From: Pseudomonas kermanshahensis
GTDB taxonomy: Bacteria > Pseudomonadota > Gammaproteobacteria > Pseudomonadales > Pseudomonadaceae
Assembly (NCBI RefSeq): GCF_014269205.2
Contig: NZ_JABWRY020000001.1
Location: forward strand, 2,790,001-2,854,000
Direction of reading: 5' to 3'
Length of the DNA stretch: 64,000 bases
Shown: positions 16,786 to 25,927 of the stretch, one piece after another
Numbering within the stretch: position 1 is the first letter of the stretch
Layout of the letters: each line of letters starts with the position of its first letter
Translations under genes and position numbers: made by a program
Notes under the pieces: model-generated
Seen by the model: only the letters and a program-made list of their open reading frames with translations
The model's database searches: none
What the model was told of the DNA's origin: nothing

Positions 16786-16842
16786 CGTCGCGTACCTTCT
16801 TCTGGTTTTTATGTCGTGTGCGGCAGTACGAATGTGTTTGCG

Positions 16843-17796
16843 TCAGCCGGTCTTGCGCCGCCCTGCAGCGTGCCCTGAGCCGCATAGGCGCAGCACCGCA
16901 CCCACGGGCCCGGTGTGGTACCAGCGCAGGCTCGGGTCGGCATTGGTGCGCGCGCCCATGGCTTGGGTCAGGCGGTCGAGGAAGATCGCCAACAGCACCA
17001 GCCCCATGCCACCGACGGTGGCCAGGCCCATGTCCAGCCGGCCGATGCCGCGCAGCACCATCTGGCCCAGGCCGCCGACCGAGATCATCGAGGCGATCAC
17101 CACCATCGACAGCGACAGCATCAGGGTTTGGTTGAGCCCGGCCATGATGGTCGAGGTGGCCAGCGGCAGCTGCACGCGGGTCAGCATCTGGCGCGGCGTG
17201 CAGCCAAAGGCGCGGGCCGCTTCGATCTTGTCTTCCGGCACCTGGCGGATGCCCAGGTTGGTCAAGCGCACCAGGGGCGGCAGGGCAAACACGATGGTCA
17301 CCAGCACACCCGGCACGTTGCCGATGCCGAACAGCATCACCACCGGCACCAGGTAGACGAACGCCGGCAGCGTCTGCATCGCATCGAGCACGGGGCGGAT
17401 GATGCTTTCCAGGCGGTTGCTGCGGGCGCAGACGATGCCCAGCGGGATGCCGATCACCGCGCAGAAAAACACCGAAGTGAGCACCAGCGCCAAGGTGGTC
17501 ATCGACTCCGACCACACGCCGATCAGCCCCAGCAGGGTCAGGGTGACGAAGCACAGCAGCGCCATGCGCTTGCCCGCCAGCTGCCAGCCGAGCAAGGACG
17601 ACAGCAGGATGCCGATGGTGGGAGGGATGCTCTGCAGGGTGAACTCGATGCCGTTGAGCACCTGGTCGATCGGCCAGCGGATGGCGCGAAATACCTCACG
17701 GAAGTTGTGCACGAGGAAGTTGAGGGTAGCGGTGACCCAGTCGCCCAGGGGGATGGTGGCCGCCTGGAACGGGTCGAGCAGGCTGAATTCGGACAT
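16843..17796 (-). CDS. ProW-like quaternary amine ABC transporter permease
   Basis: A 317-residue inner-membrane permease with about six or seven spans and the EAA-type loop [20 protein letters not shown] that contacts the ATPase. Upstream of it, [18 protein letters not shown] is typical of the ProW/OpuAB family. The tail after [13 protein letters not shown] is unusual: it ends in about 20 polar, Gly/Arg-rich residues. GAGG lies eight bases before the ATG. It is the middle gene of a three-gene operon, 19 bases after the ATPase gene and 57 before the binding protein. Confidence 0.88.
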   Translation of the reverse strand: MSEFSLLDPFQAATIPLGDWVTATLNFLVHNFREVFRAIRWPIDQVLNGIEFTLQSIPPTIGILLSSLLGWQLAGKRMALLCFVTLTLLGLIGVWSESMTTLALVLTSVFFCAVIGIPLGIVCARSNRLESIIRPVLDAMQTLPAFVYLVPVVMLFGIGNVPGVLVTIVFALPPLVRLTNLGIRQVPEDKIEAARAFGCTPRQMLTRVQLPLATSTIMAGLNQTLMLSLSMVVIASMISVGGLGQMVLRGIGRLDMGLATVGGMGLVLLAIFLDRLTQAMGARTNADPSLRWYHTGPVGAVLRLCGSGHAAGRRKTG

Positions 17797-17815
17797 GGGG
17801 CAAACCTCGCGGGGG

Positions 17816-18694
17816 TCAGTGGCGGCTCAGGGACTGCAACGGCGTGCTGTTGGCCAGGCTAGAACACTGGCAGCGGCTGTTGAAGGTCTTGAAGAACGCG
17901 CGCACGTAATCGTTGGCCGGCTGGTTGATCAGCTGCTGCGGGGTGCCGATTTGCACCACCCGGCCGCCCTCCATGATCGCGATGCGATGGCCGATGCGGA
18001 TGGCTTCCTCGATGTCGTGGGAAATGAAGAGGATGGTGCGCTGCTGCTCGGCCTGCAGGCGCATCAGCTCGCCCTGCATCTCGTTGCGGATCAGCGGGTC
18101 GAGGGCCGAGAAGGCTTCGTCCATCAACAGGATGGTCGGGTCGTTGGCCAGCGCCCGTGCCAGGCCCACGCGCTGCTGCATGCCGCCGGACAGCTGGTGC
18201 GGGTAGCTGTGCTCGTGGCCGGCCAGGCCGACCTGGCTCAGCGCCTCGCGGGCACGGCGGTGGCGTTCGGTTTCAGCAACGCCGGCGATTTCCAGGCCGA
18301 AGGCGGTGTTCTGCAGCACGCTCATGTGCGGCATCAAGGCGAAGGACTGGAACACCATGCCCATTTCCTTGCGGCGCACATCGAGCAGGGCTTTATCGGA
18401 CAGGCCGGTAATTTCGCGGCCGTTGAGGTGAATGCTGCCGGCGGTGGGTTCGATCAGGCGGTTGAACAGCCGCACCATGGTCGACTTTCCCGAGCCCGAC
18501 AGGCCCATGATGACGAAGATCTCGCCACGTTTGACGGAAAAGCTTGCATCGAACACGCCGACGACATGGCCGGTCTTTCTGAAGATTTCGTTCTTGTCGG
18601 CGCCCTTGCGGAGCATCTCCATGGCCATGTTCGGGTTGGGGCCGAACACTTTGAAGATGTTGTTTACCGAAAGAATCTCATCGGCATGGCTCAT
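17816..18694 (-). CDS. ProV-like quaternary amine ABC transporter ATPase
   Basis: A 292-residue ATPase. Walker A is GLSGSGKST, the ABC signature [15 protein letters not shown], Walker [13 protein letters not shown] and the switch His is in FISHDIEEA. It lacks the C-terminal CBS domains of E. coli ProV (about 400 residues), suggesting it is not osmotically gated and serves nutrient uptake instead. The ATG at 18694 has GAGG five bases upstream; an in-frame ATG ten codons earlier is less likely. It is the first gene of the operon and is divergent from a LysR gene. Confidence 0.9.
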   Translation of the reverse strand: MSHADEILSVNNIFKVFGPNPNMAMEMLRKGADKNEIFRKTGHVVGVFDASFSVKRGEIFVIMGLSGSGKSTMVRLFNRLIEPTAGSIHLNGREITGLSDKALLDVRRKEMGMVFQSFALMPHMSVLQNTAFGLEIAGVAETERHRRAREALSQVGLAGHEHSYPHQLSGGMQQRVGLARALANDPTILLMDEAFSALDPLIRNEMQGELMRLQAEQQRTILFISHDIEEAIRIGHRIAIMEGGRVVQIGTPQQLINQPANDYVRAFFKTFNSRCQCSSLANSTPLQSLSRH

Positions 18695-19092
18695 ACGACC
18701 CTCGTTATTATGCTTATTAACCAATCTATCAACATCGCACTGTTCGGTAAGGCGGGTAGATCAGAGCGAGTACGCTTGGCAGTCCGTTCAAGAGCGAACG
18801 TGAGTCAACACCGGCACGCAGAAAGTCCTGCTTCAAAAAGTTATTCGACATCGATGTCTCAATGTCGCGCCGTGGGATTTACGTTATGCCTTGGCCCAGG
18901 GTGGGTCCAACGACATTTGCAGGGCGCTAATCATTACCTGAAGTTATCAATCAAGGCCTGAACCCCGCCCCGCCCTTTGTAGGAGCAGCCTTGTGCTGCG
19001 AAGAGGCCCGCTCATACACTGGTTATGGGATGCCGGTAAGGGCCCTTTCGCAGCACAAGGCTGCTCCTACACAGGACCTGAACCCTACCGAC
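18695..19092. other. divergent regulatory region between proV-like and LysR genes
   Basis: No gene is seen. It holds two operator-like palindromes, CGTTC-N6-GAACG at 18785-18800 and GACATCGATGTC at 18847-18858, and a REP pair at 18978-19071. The palindromes lie nearer the transporter operon and could be sites for the LysR or the AraC-type regulator. Neither was matched to a known consensus. Confidence 0.45.
18978..19071. repeat. REP palindrome pair upstream of the LysR gene
   Basis: Facing arms of the TGTAGGAGCAGCCTTGTGCT type. The right arm ends only about 20 bases before the LysR start codon. It is the same subfamily as the pair at 22583-22680. Confidence 0.85.
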
Positions 19093-20067
19093 ATGGTCAG
19101 ACACTCCGAACCCGATCAGACCTTGATCAAGATGCCTTCGCTGCGCGCGGTCAAAGTCTTCGTCGCGGCCGCCAAATACCAGAATTTCACCCGTGCCGCC
19201 GAGGCCCTGTGCGTCACCCAGGCCGCCGTGAGCCGGCAGATCCGTGAACTGGAAACCTACCTGGGTGCCGAACTGTTTACCCGTGTCGGCCGCGCGGTAG
19301 AGCTGACCGTGGCGGGTTCAATCTTCTTCGATGCGGTGCAGTTATCGTTCGTCAACATCTCCCAGGCGGCCGAGCGAATCCGCAGCAACATCAACCCCAA
19401 GCACGTGGTTACCCTGTGCTGCTCGCCAGCGTTTGCCGCCCTGTGGCTGGGGCCACGGATGCCGAAGTTCTTCGAGCAAAACCCCGACATCGACATCAAC
19501 CTGGTGACGACCCAGAACTTCCTGTCGATGGAGCCTGGCGTACGGCCGGACATCTACATCACCAAGCTGGGCAAGATCCAGGCCGGCTACAGCTGCCACC
19601 CGCTCAACCATGATGTGGTCTACCCGGTATGCAGCCCGCAATACCTGGCACAGCACCCACAGCTGGCTACCTTGGAAGGGATTCGCGACGGCTCCCTGCT
19701 CAACCTCAGCCCCTATGGGCGCTCACAGGTGGCCGAGCACGTCGACTGGAATGTCTGGTTGGCGTTCCATGACGTCGACCTGAAGAGCCGTGCCAGCACG
19801 GCGCCGCATTTCTTCAATGCCAATGACTACAACCTGCTGGTGCAGCTTGCCCTGAGTAGCCAGGGCGTGGCATTGGGTTGGCACCACCTGGTGGGCCCGC
19901 TGGTGGAGCAAGGCTTGCTGGTGCGGCCGGTCGAACAGCAGTTGGTGCTCAAGGACACCTTCCATTTCCTGGCCTTCAACGAAGACAAGGAACATGACGC
20001 CAGTTGCCGACGGTTGCGTGACTGGTTGTTGGCGGAGTTTCAACCGTTGCTGACGGCCGCCACTTAA
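19093..20067 (+). CDS. LysR-family transcriptional regulator (GcvA-like)
   Basis: A 324-residue LysR regulator. The N-terminal winged helix-turn-helix (about 15-75) contains FVAAAKYQNFTRAAEALCVTQAAVSRQIRELE, residues 24-55, abbreviated by its key pieces NFTRAAEALCVTQAAVS. It is followed by LGAELFTRVGRAVELT and a two-lobed effector domain (about 105-320). The opening PSLRAVKVFVAAAKYQNFTR resembles GcvA-type members. The ATG at 19093 is chosen because it leaves a normal N-terminus; its Shine-Dalgarno is weak. It is divergent from the quaternary-amine transporter operon, so control of that operon is the simplest inference. The 3' end is eight bases from the convergent lipoprotein gene. Confidence 0.85.
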   Translation: MVRHSEPDQTLIKMPSLRAVKVFVAAAKYQNFTRAAEALCVTQAAVSRQIRELETYLGAELFTRVGRAVELTVAGSIFFDAVQLSFVNISQAAERIRSNINPKHVVTLCCSPAFAALWLGPRMPKFFEQNPDIDINLVTTQNFLSMEPGVRPDIYITKLGKIQAGYSCHPLNHDVVYPVCSPQYLAQHPQLATLEGIRDGSLLNLSPYGRSQVAEHVDWNVWLAFHDVDLKSRASTAPHFFNANDYNLLVQLALSSQGVALGWHHLVGPLVEQGLLVRPVEQQLVLKDTFHFLAFNEDKEHDASCRRLRDWLLAEFQPLLTAAT

Positions 20068-20075
20068 GGCCCGGG

Positions 20076-20807
20076 TCACTGCACCGGCAAGAAATTCATC
20101 AACAACAGGCTTTGCGCATAATTGAGCCCTATCCGCCGATAGCGCTCGTCCAGCAGCTCTGCCAGCAAATCCAGCCGCGCCACGATCTTGCCGAACTCGA
20201 CGGCGAAACTCAGGTTGCTGCCCTCCTCCGAAATCTCGTTGGAGAACAGCAACAGCACGCCGTTGGCATCCTGCCGCTGGCTAAGCATCCAGGTGGCTTT
20301 CTCGATATTGCGTGCCGCGTTATTGACGAACAGCGGGTCGATGGTGTCCGTCATGTAGAACTCGGTGCGCCCGCCATGGGCGGTAATCAGCATGCTGCCG
20401 ATGGCATAGATGAACGCGCCGACCCGGTCCCCGCGAAACTCGGGGCTCAGCGCGTAACTCAAGGCGGCAAGGTCGCGGCGATTGCCCAGTTGCGCCAACG
20501 GTTGGCGCTGTTCGATGGCTATGCGGATCTGCCGCTCGGCCGTGGCGGCATCGACGTAGCCAGACATTTTCCACTGGTTGGGGTTGCGCAGGTACAGCTT
20601 GTTCATCAGCAGGTACAAGCTCTGCAGGTTGTCGCGCATCGACAACGTCGCCAGGCGGTCGACGCTGGTCTGGAACAGCTCGCTGGGCTTGCCGTTGCCG
20701 AACTGGCTGACGATGTCACGGCCCTGCTCTTGGGTACAGGCGCACAGGCACGTCAGGGCGCCTGCCAACAGCAGGCCGGGGACTATTCTGGAAGGGCTTG
20801 CAACCAT
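20076..20807 (-). CDS. hypothetical lipoprotein
   Basis: A 243-residue protein from the ATG at 20807; the frame extends ten codons upstream to a GTG that lacks an export signal. The N-terminus (MVASPSRIVPGLLLAGALTCLCAC) is a lipoprotein signal with lipobox LCAC, so it is probably anchored to a membrane facing the periplasm. The rest is soluble and helical-looking, with no catalytic motif that I recognise. A segment around VGAFIYAIGSMLITAHGG could be buried or membrane-associated. It overlaps no neighbour and is convergent with the LysR gene, so its context gives no function. Confidence 0.7.
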   Translation of the reverse strand: MVASPSRIVPGLLLAGALTCLCACTQEQGRDIVSQFGNGKPSELFQTSVDRLATLSMRDNLQSLYLLMNKLYLRNPNQWKMSGYVDAATAERQIRIAIEQRQPLAQLGNRRDLAALSYALSPEFRGDRVGAFIYAIGSMLITAHGGRTEFYMTDTIDPLFVNNAARNIEKATWMLSQRQDANGVLLLFSNEISEEGSNLSFAVEFGKIVARLDLLAELLDERYRRIGLNYAQSLLLMNFLPVQ

Positions 20808-20894
20808 CGGCACCGGGTCGATATTCGGCGGCCACACCGGGGATCAGTGCAGCCTGGCCAAGCATAGAGCCCAAGAAACCGAAAAAGTGCGATG

Positions 20895-21686
20895 TCACAT
20901 GGCGTGACGCAACATCTCCACTACCTGCGCATGCAACGCCGGGTCACCACAGGCCACCACACACCCACCATGCTGCGCCGAGCTGCCATCCCAGGCCGTG
21001 ATCACACCGCCCGCCCCTTCGATGATCGGCATCAAGGCCTGCACGTCATACGGCTGCAGGCTCGCCTCCACGATCACATCGACAAAGCCCGACGCCAGCA
21101 TGCAATAGGCATAGCAGTCGCCGCCGTAACGCATCAGCCGAGCCTTGCCGGCCACGGTCTCGAACGCTGCCTTGCGCGCTGCGGTGTCGAACATGTCCGG
21201 GGTGGTGCACATCAGCGTGGCCGAGGCCAGGTCGGCGCAGGCACGGGTTTTCAGCGGCGTGCCACTGCGCCAGGCACCTTCCGGGGTGCCAACGAAGCGT
21301 TCGCCGGTAAAAGGCTGGTTCATTACCCCTACCCGCGGACGCGTGCCATCGTTCAAGGCAATCAAGGTGCCCCACAGCGGCAAGCCGGTGATGAACGCGC
21401 GGGTACCGTCGATCGGGTCGAGTACCCAGGTCAAGGGGCTGGTGCCCACTGCCACGCCCTGCTCTTCACCCAAAATACCGTGCTCGGGATAGCGCGCCTG
21501 GATCAGCGCGCGCATCGCATCTTCAGCCGCCTTGTCGGCCACCGTCACCGGGTCGTACAACCGCCCGCCCTTGTCCTCGACGTCCAGGCTGGCACGGAAA
21601 TACGGCGTGATCGCCACAGCGGCGGCATCGGCCAACTGCTCGGCAAAGGCGCGGAATTCGCCAATCTGTTCAGCACTCAGGGACAT
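20895..21686 (-). CDS. hisN: inositol-monophosphatase family phosphatase, HisN-like histidinol phosphatase
   Basis: A 263-residue Mg-dependent phosphatase of the IMPase superfamily. Metal-binding motifs are all present: GEEQG (Glu), WVLDPIDGTRAF (two Asp) and the C-terminal QPYDVQALMPIIEGAGG (Asp). This subset is annotated as histidinol-phosphatase in many proteobacteria, but related members hydrolyse inositol-1-phosphate or other sugar phosphates; the histidinol role is less certain than the family. The ATG at 21686 has GAGG eight bases upstream, better than the open extension before it. It is cytoplasmic and monocistronic, with no his genes nearby. Confidence 0.78.
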   Translation of the reverse strand: MSLSAEQIGEFRAFAEQLADAAAVAITPYFRASLDVEDKGGRLYDPVTVADKAAEDAMRALIQARYPEHGILGEEQGVAVGTSPLTWVLDPIDGTRAFITGLPLWGTLIALNDGTRPRVGVMNQPFTGERFVGTPEGAWRSGTPLKTRACADLASATLMCTTPDMFDTAARKAAFETVAGKARLMRYGGDCYAYCMLASGFVDVIVEASLQPYDVQALMPIIEGAGGVITAWDGSSAQHGGCVVACGDPALHAQVVEMLRHAM

Positions 21687-21894
21687 GGGGCAGGCCTCTT
21701 GAAGATGATGGGGGCAAGCATCATACCCGACAACCCGCGCCACAGCAGTCGCCTGCCATAGAAGCCATTATTATGCCACTATCGCCACTTCATTTAACCG
21801 TCACTCAATCGTTGTACTAGGATACCCATCACCTCCCGAATGCGGCCCAGGATGCGGGCCAACAGCCAGACGGGAAATTGCACCACCGGACCTC

Positions 21895-22551
21895 ATGGAC
21901 GACACGATGAATTCGCACCTGCTCTACCCACAAATCGGCAAAGTCATTGCCAGCACCGGCAGCCGCCAATTCCCGCGCATGCTGCACGACCTGATCCAGG
22001 CCCACCTGACCATCGACGCCACGCACATACGCCTGCTGCCCGTGGCCCCGGCTGGCCCTGAAGCCAACGCGCCCGTGATCAACGAGACCGTATTTTCCTC
22101 GGACGTGCAGCCAAGCAGGGACTGCAGCGACCCGTCGCGCTTGCACCTGATTCGCCGCAAAGGCGACGCCCGCTACGAAATCCAGGTGCTGCGCGCTGAC
22201 TCCGCCTATGGCTTCTCCGCCTTCGAGCGCAACCGCCTGGATGACATCTCGCCCCTGCTGTTGCCGATGCTGGAAAAGCACATCGATGCCCTGCAACCCG
22301 CCGCCGAGCGCGCCACGCAAGAGAGCCTCGAACAGCGTTTTCTTGACCGCCTGGCGCAATCGGGGCTGAAGCTGTCCGAACGGGAGCGTCAGGTGTGCCT
22401 TGGCCTGCTGGCCGGGCATACCGCACCGGAGCAGGCCGAGCGGCTGGAGTTGAAGGTGAATACGGTCGAAAGCTATTTACGCAGGGCGGCGATCAAGCTG
22501 GGTATCAGCGGGCGGCATTCGTTGATGCGCTGGATGTATACGGCAGTTTGA
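21895..22551 (+). CDS. LuxR-type helix-turn-helix regulator without an autoinducer domain
   Basis: A 218-residue protein; an ATG four codons later (21907) is an alternative start. The C-terminal 65 residues are a LuxR/GerE helix-turn-helix: LSERERQVCLGLLAGH, then NTVESYLRRAAIKLGI. The recognition helix is of the usual TVESY type. The N-terminal 145 residues do not show the acyl-homoserine-lactone pocket residues and are not recognised. Genes of this class flank many Pseudomonas lipopeptide clusters. This one lies beside macB in convergent orientation, so a link to putisolvin is possible. The known regulator PsoR is normally upstream of psoA, outside this window, so this gene is not assigned that name. 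Confidence 0.8.
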   Translation: MDDTMNSHLLYPQIGKVIASTGSRQFPRMLHDLIQAHLTIDATHIRLLPVAPAGPEANAPVINETVFSSDVQPSRDCSDPSRLHLIRRKGDARYEIQVLRADSAYGFSAFERNRLDDISPLLLPMLEKHIDALQPAAERATQESLEQRFLDRLAQSGLKLSERERQVCLGLLAGHTAPEQAERLELKVNTVESYLRRAAIKLGISGRHSLMRWMYTAV

Positions 22552-22582
22552 TCTTGTAATTCCCGCTTGGGCACGAATCACC

Positions 22583-22680
22583 GTGTAGGAGCAGCCTTGT
22601 GCTGCGAAGAGGCCGGTTATAGCAACGAAGATTCACGGTGTTATCACCGGCCTCTTCGCAGCACAAGGCTGCTCCTACAC
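22583..22680. repeat. REP palindrome pair between luxR-type gene and macB
   Basis: Two perfectly complementary arms of about 34 bases (starting TGTAGGAGCAGCCTTGTGCT at 22584) are separated by about 28 bases. They lie between convergent genes and probably serve as a two-way transcript end or 3' stabiliser. Confidence 0.88.
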
Positions 22681-22700
22681 GGGTTGAGGCACAGGGCACC

Positions 22701-24704
22701 TCAATCCCGTGCCAGCGCTTCGATCGGGTCAAGCCGGGCCGCGTTGCGCGCTGGCACAAAGCCGAACACCACCCCAATCAACGTCGAACAGGCAAACGCC
22801 ATCACGATCGACGCCGGTGAGAACACCATCTCCCACTGTTTGACGAACAACTCAAACAGGTAGCCGATGCCGTACGACAAGCCAATACCGACCAACCCGC
22901 CAAACAGGCAGACCATCACCGCCTCCACCAGAAACTGCTGACGGATGTCCGACTGCCGTGCCCCCACCGCCATGCGAATGCCGATCTCGCGGGTACGCTC
23001 GGTCACCGACACCAGCATGATGTTCATCACCCCGATACCGCCCACCACCAGCGAAATCACCGCGATCAGCGACAGCAGCAGGGTCAGCGAGCGGCTGGTC
23101 TTTTGCACGGTCTGCATGATGCTGTCGAGGTTATTGGTGAAAAAGTCCTTGGTGCCATGGCGTTGCAGCATCAGCTTGGTCACCTCCTCTTCGACCCGTT
23201 TGCTGGGCACGCCGTCCTTGATGCGCACGCTGATGCTGTCCAAGTGGCGTTGGCCAAGCACGCGGCCAGCAGCAGTCTCGTACGGCACCCAGATATTCAG
23301 CTGGTTGCTGGCGACGAACAGGTTCTTGTTCTCGGCGGTGACGCCGATCACCGTGCACGGCAGGTTCCCCACCAGAATCACCTGCCCCAGCGGATCTACG
23401 TTGGGGCCGAACAGGCGCTTGCGGGTGTTGTGGTCGATCACCACCACCTGGGCCTGGCGCCTGGCGTCCTCGGCACTGAACACGATACCGGCGGCCAGGG
23501 GAATGTTGCGCACCTGGAAGTAGTGTTCGCTGACGCCATTGAGCTGCACATCGACATCGAGGTTGCGGTAGCGCACCAAGGTACTTTGGCCGATCACCGG
23601 GGTGGCGCTGTCGACGTAGTACAGCGCGTTGAGCGCCGTGACGTCGGCGGGCACCAGGGTTTCGATGGTCTTCGCCCGGCTGTCTCCGAAGTTGCTGCCC
23701 GAATAGATATCGATGGTGTTGCTGCCAATTGCCTGGATGTCCTTGAGCACGTAGCCCTTGGCCCCTTCACCGATGGCCGAGATGGACACCACCGAGGTGA
23801 TGCCAATGACAATCCCGAGCATGGTCAACAAGGTGCGCATGCGGTGCGAGATCAAAGCGATCCAGGCCATCTTGAAGGCCTCGCGGAACATCCCCAGGCT
23901 GGCGACCAGGCGCCTTGCCGGCGAGGCGGCCGGTGCCGGCTCGGCCACCGGGGTGGGCATGGCTGCAGTGCCCGTGCGCCGGTCGCTGACGATCTGACCG
24001 TCGCTGACCTCGATGACCCGTTCGGCATGCGCGGCGACCTTGGGGTCGTGGGTCACCAGGATCACCGTGTGCCCGGCTGCGTGCAGCTCCAGCAGAATAT
24101 TCATCACCTCTTTGCCACTGGCCGTGTCCAGCGCACCGGTCGGCTCGTCGGCGAGGATCACCTGGCCACCGTTCATCAGCGCCCGGCAGATACTCACACG
24201 CTGCTGCTGCCCGCCGGACAACTGGCTGGGGCGGTGTTCCAGATGCCCGGCAAGCCCCAAGCGCGTGAGCAGCTCACGTGCCCGGTCGTGGCGTTGCCCG
24301 TGCGCAGTGCCGGCATACACTGCTGGAATCTCGACGTTGTGCAGGGCATCCAAGTGCGGCAGCAGGTGGTAGCGCTGGAAGATGAAGCCAAAATGGTCGC
24401 GGCGCAGCGCCGCCAGGGCATCGTCGTCCAGCGTGCGCGTCTCTTGCCCGCCGACCTGGTAGCTGCCACTGCTGGCGTTGTCCAGGCAGCCGAGGATATT
24501 CATCAGGGTCGACTTGCCGGACCCAGAGGCGCCAATGATCGCCACCAGCTCGCCACTGTGGATCTGCAGGTCGATACCCTTCAGCGCCAGGAACTCGCGG
24601 TCGCCGGCCAGAAAACTGCGGCTGACCCCCTGCAGGCGCAACAACGGCTCGCCGTTGTTGCAGGCAACGGCGCTGTGTGCGCTCAGCTCGACATTCATGT
24701 TCAT
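22701..24704 (-). CDS. macB: MacB-type ABC exporter (lipopeptide export)
   Basis: About 667 residues. The N-terminal ATPase (about 20-240) has Walker A GASGSGKST, signature LSGGQQQRVSICRAL, Walker B VILADEPTGALD and switch LVTHD. The MacB membrane part has one span at about 290, a large periplasmic domain (about 310-540) and three C-terminal spans, ending ARNAARLDPIEALARD. It uses ATP to drive export together with MacA and an outer-membrane channel; downstream of lipopeptide synthetases in Pseudomonas this pair exports the product. A GTG at 24710 overlaps the macA stop (GTGA), but the ATG at 24704, with GGGG seven bases upstream, is the better start. A REP pair follows the stop. Confidence 0.92.
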   Translation of the reverse strand: MNMNVELSAHSAVACNNGEPLLRLQGVSRSFLAGDREFLALKGIDLQIHSGELVAIIGASGSGKSTLMNILGCLDNASSGSYQVGGQETRTLDDDALAALRRDHFGFIFQRYHLLPHLDALHNVEIPAVYAGTAHGQRHDRARELLTRLGLAGHLEHRPSQLSGGQQQRVSICRALMNGGQVILADEPTGALDTASGKEVMNILLELHAAGHTVILVTHDPKVAAHAERVIEVSDGQIVSDRRTGTAAMPTPVAEPAPAASPARRLVASLGMFREAFKMAWIALISHRMRTLLTMLGIVIGITSVVSISAIGEGAKGYVLKDIQAIGSNTIDIYSGSNFGDSRAKTIETLVPADVTALNALYYVDSATPVIGQSTLVRYRNLDVDVQLNGVSEHYFQVRNIPLAAGIVFSAEDARRQAQVVVIDHNTRKRLFGPNVDPLGQVILVGNLPCTVIGVTAENKNLFVASNQLNIWVPYETAAGRVLGQRHLDSISVRIKDGVPSKRVEEEVTKLMLQRHGTKDFFTNNLDSIMQTVQKTSRSLTLLLSLIAVISLVVGGIGVMNIMLVSVTERTREIGIRMAVGARQSDIRQQFLVEAVMVCLFGGLVGIGLSYGIGYLFELFVKQWEMVFSPASIVMAFACSTLIGVVFGFVPARNAARLDPIEALARD

Positions 24705-24706
24705 GC

Positions 24707-25864
24707 TCACGCCCCTGCTTCGCCAGACACCGGTTCGCCGATCACCACACGGTCACCTTCGGCCAGGCCATCCTTGATCTGCACTTTGACGTTGTTGTTG
24801 ATCCCCGCCTGCACGTTGCGCACCTGAGCGAAGCCCTTGGCATCGAGCACCCGCACTGGGAAGCTGCCGTCGCCATTGCGCGCGCCCAGGGCGGCCACCG
24901 GCACAGTGAGCACGCCTTCGGCCGTGTCGAGCACGATGTGCACCTGCGCGGTCATCGAGATGCGCAGGCGGTGCTCAGGGTTCGCCACCTCGAACAGGGC
25001 GTTGTAAAACACCGCGCCATTGGGTTTCGTGGCGCTGCCATCGCTGTTGTCGGTGCTTTGCGCGTAGTTCTGCGGGGCCGGCTCGGTGCCGCGCAGCTTG
25101 GCGTAGTAGCGTTTGTCTTCACCGAGGATGGTGAAGTACACCGGTTGGCCTGGGCTGATGTGGATCACATCGGCTTCCGACACCTGCGCCTTGACGGTCA
25201 TGGTGTCGAGGTCGGCCAGCTTGAGCAGCACGGGCGCCAACTGGTTGGCGATCACGGTCTGCCCTTCTTGCGTGACGATGCCCACCACATGGCCGTTGAT
25301 CGGTGCATTGATACGGGTGTAGCCCAGGTTGACCTTGGCCGTGTCGATCTCGACCCGGGCACTCTGGATTTGCGCATCGAGCGAGCGCACGGCGGCCTGC
25401 TGCACCTCGTATTCGGACTCGGCGTTCTCGAAGTCCTGGCGCGATACCGATTCGTCGGCCTGCAGTTCGCGATAGCGCTCATACACCCGCCTGGCCTGCT
25501 TGAGCTGGGCCAGGCTAGAACGGCGCTCGGCCTGCAATTTGTCCTCGTCGACCTCAGCCTGGCGCAAGGTATTGCGCAGCACCAGCGGGTCGATTTCGGC
25601 CAGCCACTGGCCCTCGGTGACTTTGTCACCCAGCTTGACCTTCAATGAGCGCAACTGGCCCGACACCTGGGCGCCGACGTCCACCTGCTTGATGCCCTGC
25701 AGCGTGCCGGTGGCCAACACGGCGTTCTCGATATCGCCACGTTCGACCGTGGCGGTGATGTACTGCGGCGGTTTGGCCGGGGCCTGAACGGCATACAGCG
25801 TGATGCCGGCGACCAGAGCCACGGCGATGCCGAGGCTGAATTTGCGGAATCTGGACTTTTCCAT
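24707..25864 (-). CDS. macA: MacA-type membrane fusion protein
   Basis: A 385-residue periplasmic adaptor with an N-terminal membrane anchor (about 8-26). The barrel-sandwich (lipoyl) halves are around GAQVSGQLRSLKVKLGDKVTEGQ and INAPINGHVVGIVTQEGQTV. They enclose an alpha-helical hairpin with coiled-coil character (about 95-165), and a beta-barrel and a membrane-proximal domain follow. It links MacB to an outer-membrane channel; the channel gene is not in this window. The ATG at 25864 is used; a GTG two codons earlier is possible. It starts 63 bases after the psoC stop, across a GC-rich hairpin, and its stop overlaps the macB start region. Confidence 0.93.
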   Translation of the reverse strand: MEKSRFRKFSLGIAVALVAGITLYAVQAPAKPPQYITATVERGDIENAVLATGTLQGIKQVDVGAQVSGQLRSLKVKLGDKVTEGQWLAEIDPLVLRNTLRQAEVDEDKLQAERRSSLAQLKQARRVYERYRELQADESVSRQDFENAESEYEVQQAAVRSLDAQIQSARVEIDTAKVNLGYTRINAPINGHVVGIVTQEGQTVIANQLAPVLLKLADLDTMTVKAQVSEADVIHISPGQPVYFTILGEDKRYYAKLRGTEPAPQNYAQSTDNSDGSATKPNGAVFYNALFEVANPEHRLRISMTAQVHIVLDTAEGVLTVPVAALGARNGDGSFPVRVLDAKGFAQVRNVQAGINNNVKVQIKDGLAEGDRVVIGEPVSGEAGA

Positions 25865-25895
25865 GAACACTCACTATCTCTCGGGGTTCGCATGA

Positions 25896-25916
25896 CCCGG
25901 CCCCAGTGGGGCCGGG
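25896..25916 (-). promoter_or_regulatory. GC-rich hairpin between psoC and macA
   Basis: A perfect nine-base stem, CCCGGCCCC/GGGGCCGGG, around a three-base loop lies just after the psoC stop codon. There is no T-run, so full rho-independent termination is unlikely. Partial attenuation or 3' protection of the psoC message is possible. Confidence 0.5.
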
Positions 25917-25927
25917 AAGGCCCATCT

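Noticed and set aside
21895..22551. Naming the LuxR-type gene psoR
   Set aside because: PsoR is known upstream of psoA. This gene is at the opposite end of the cluster and convergent with macB, so the name would be a guess.
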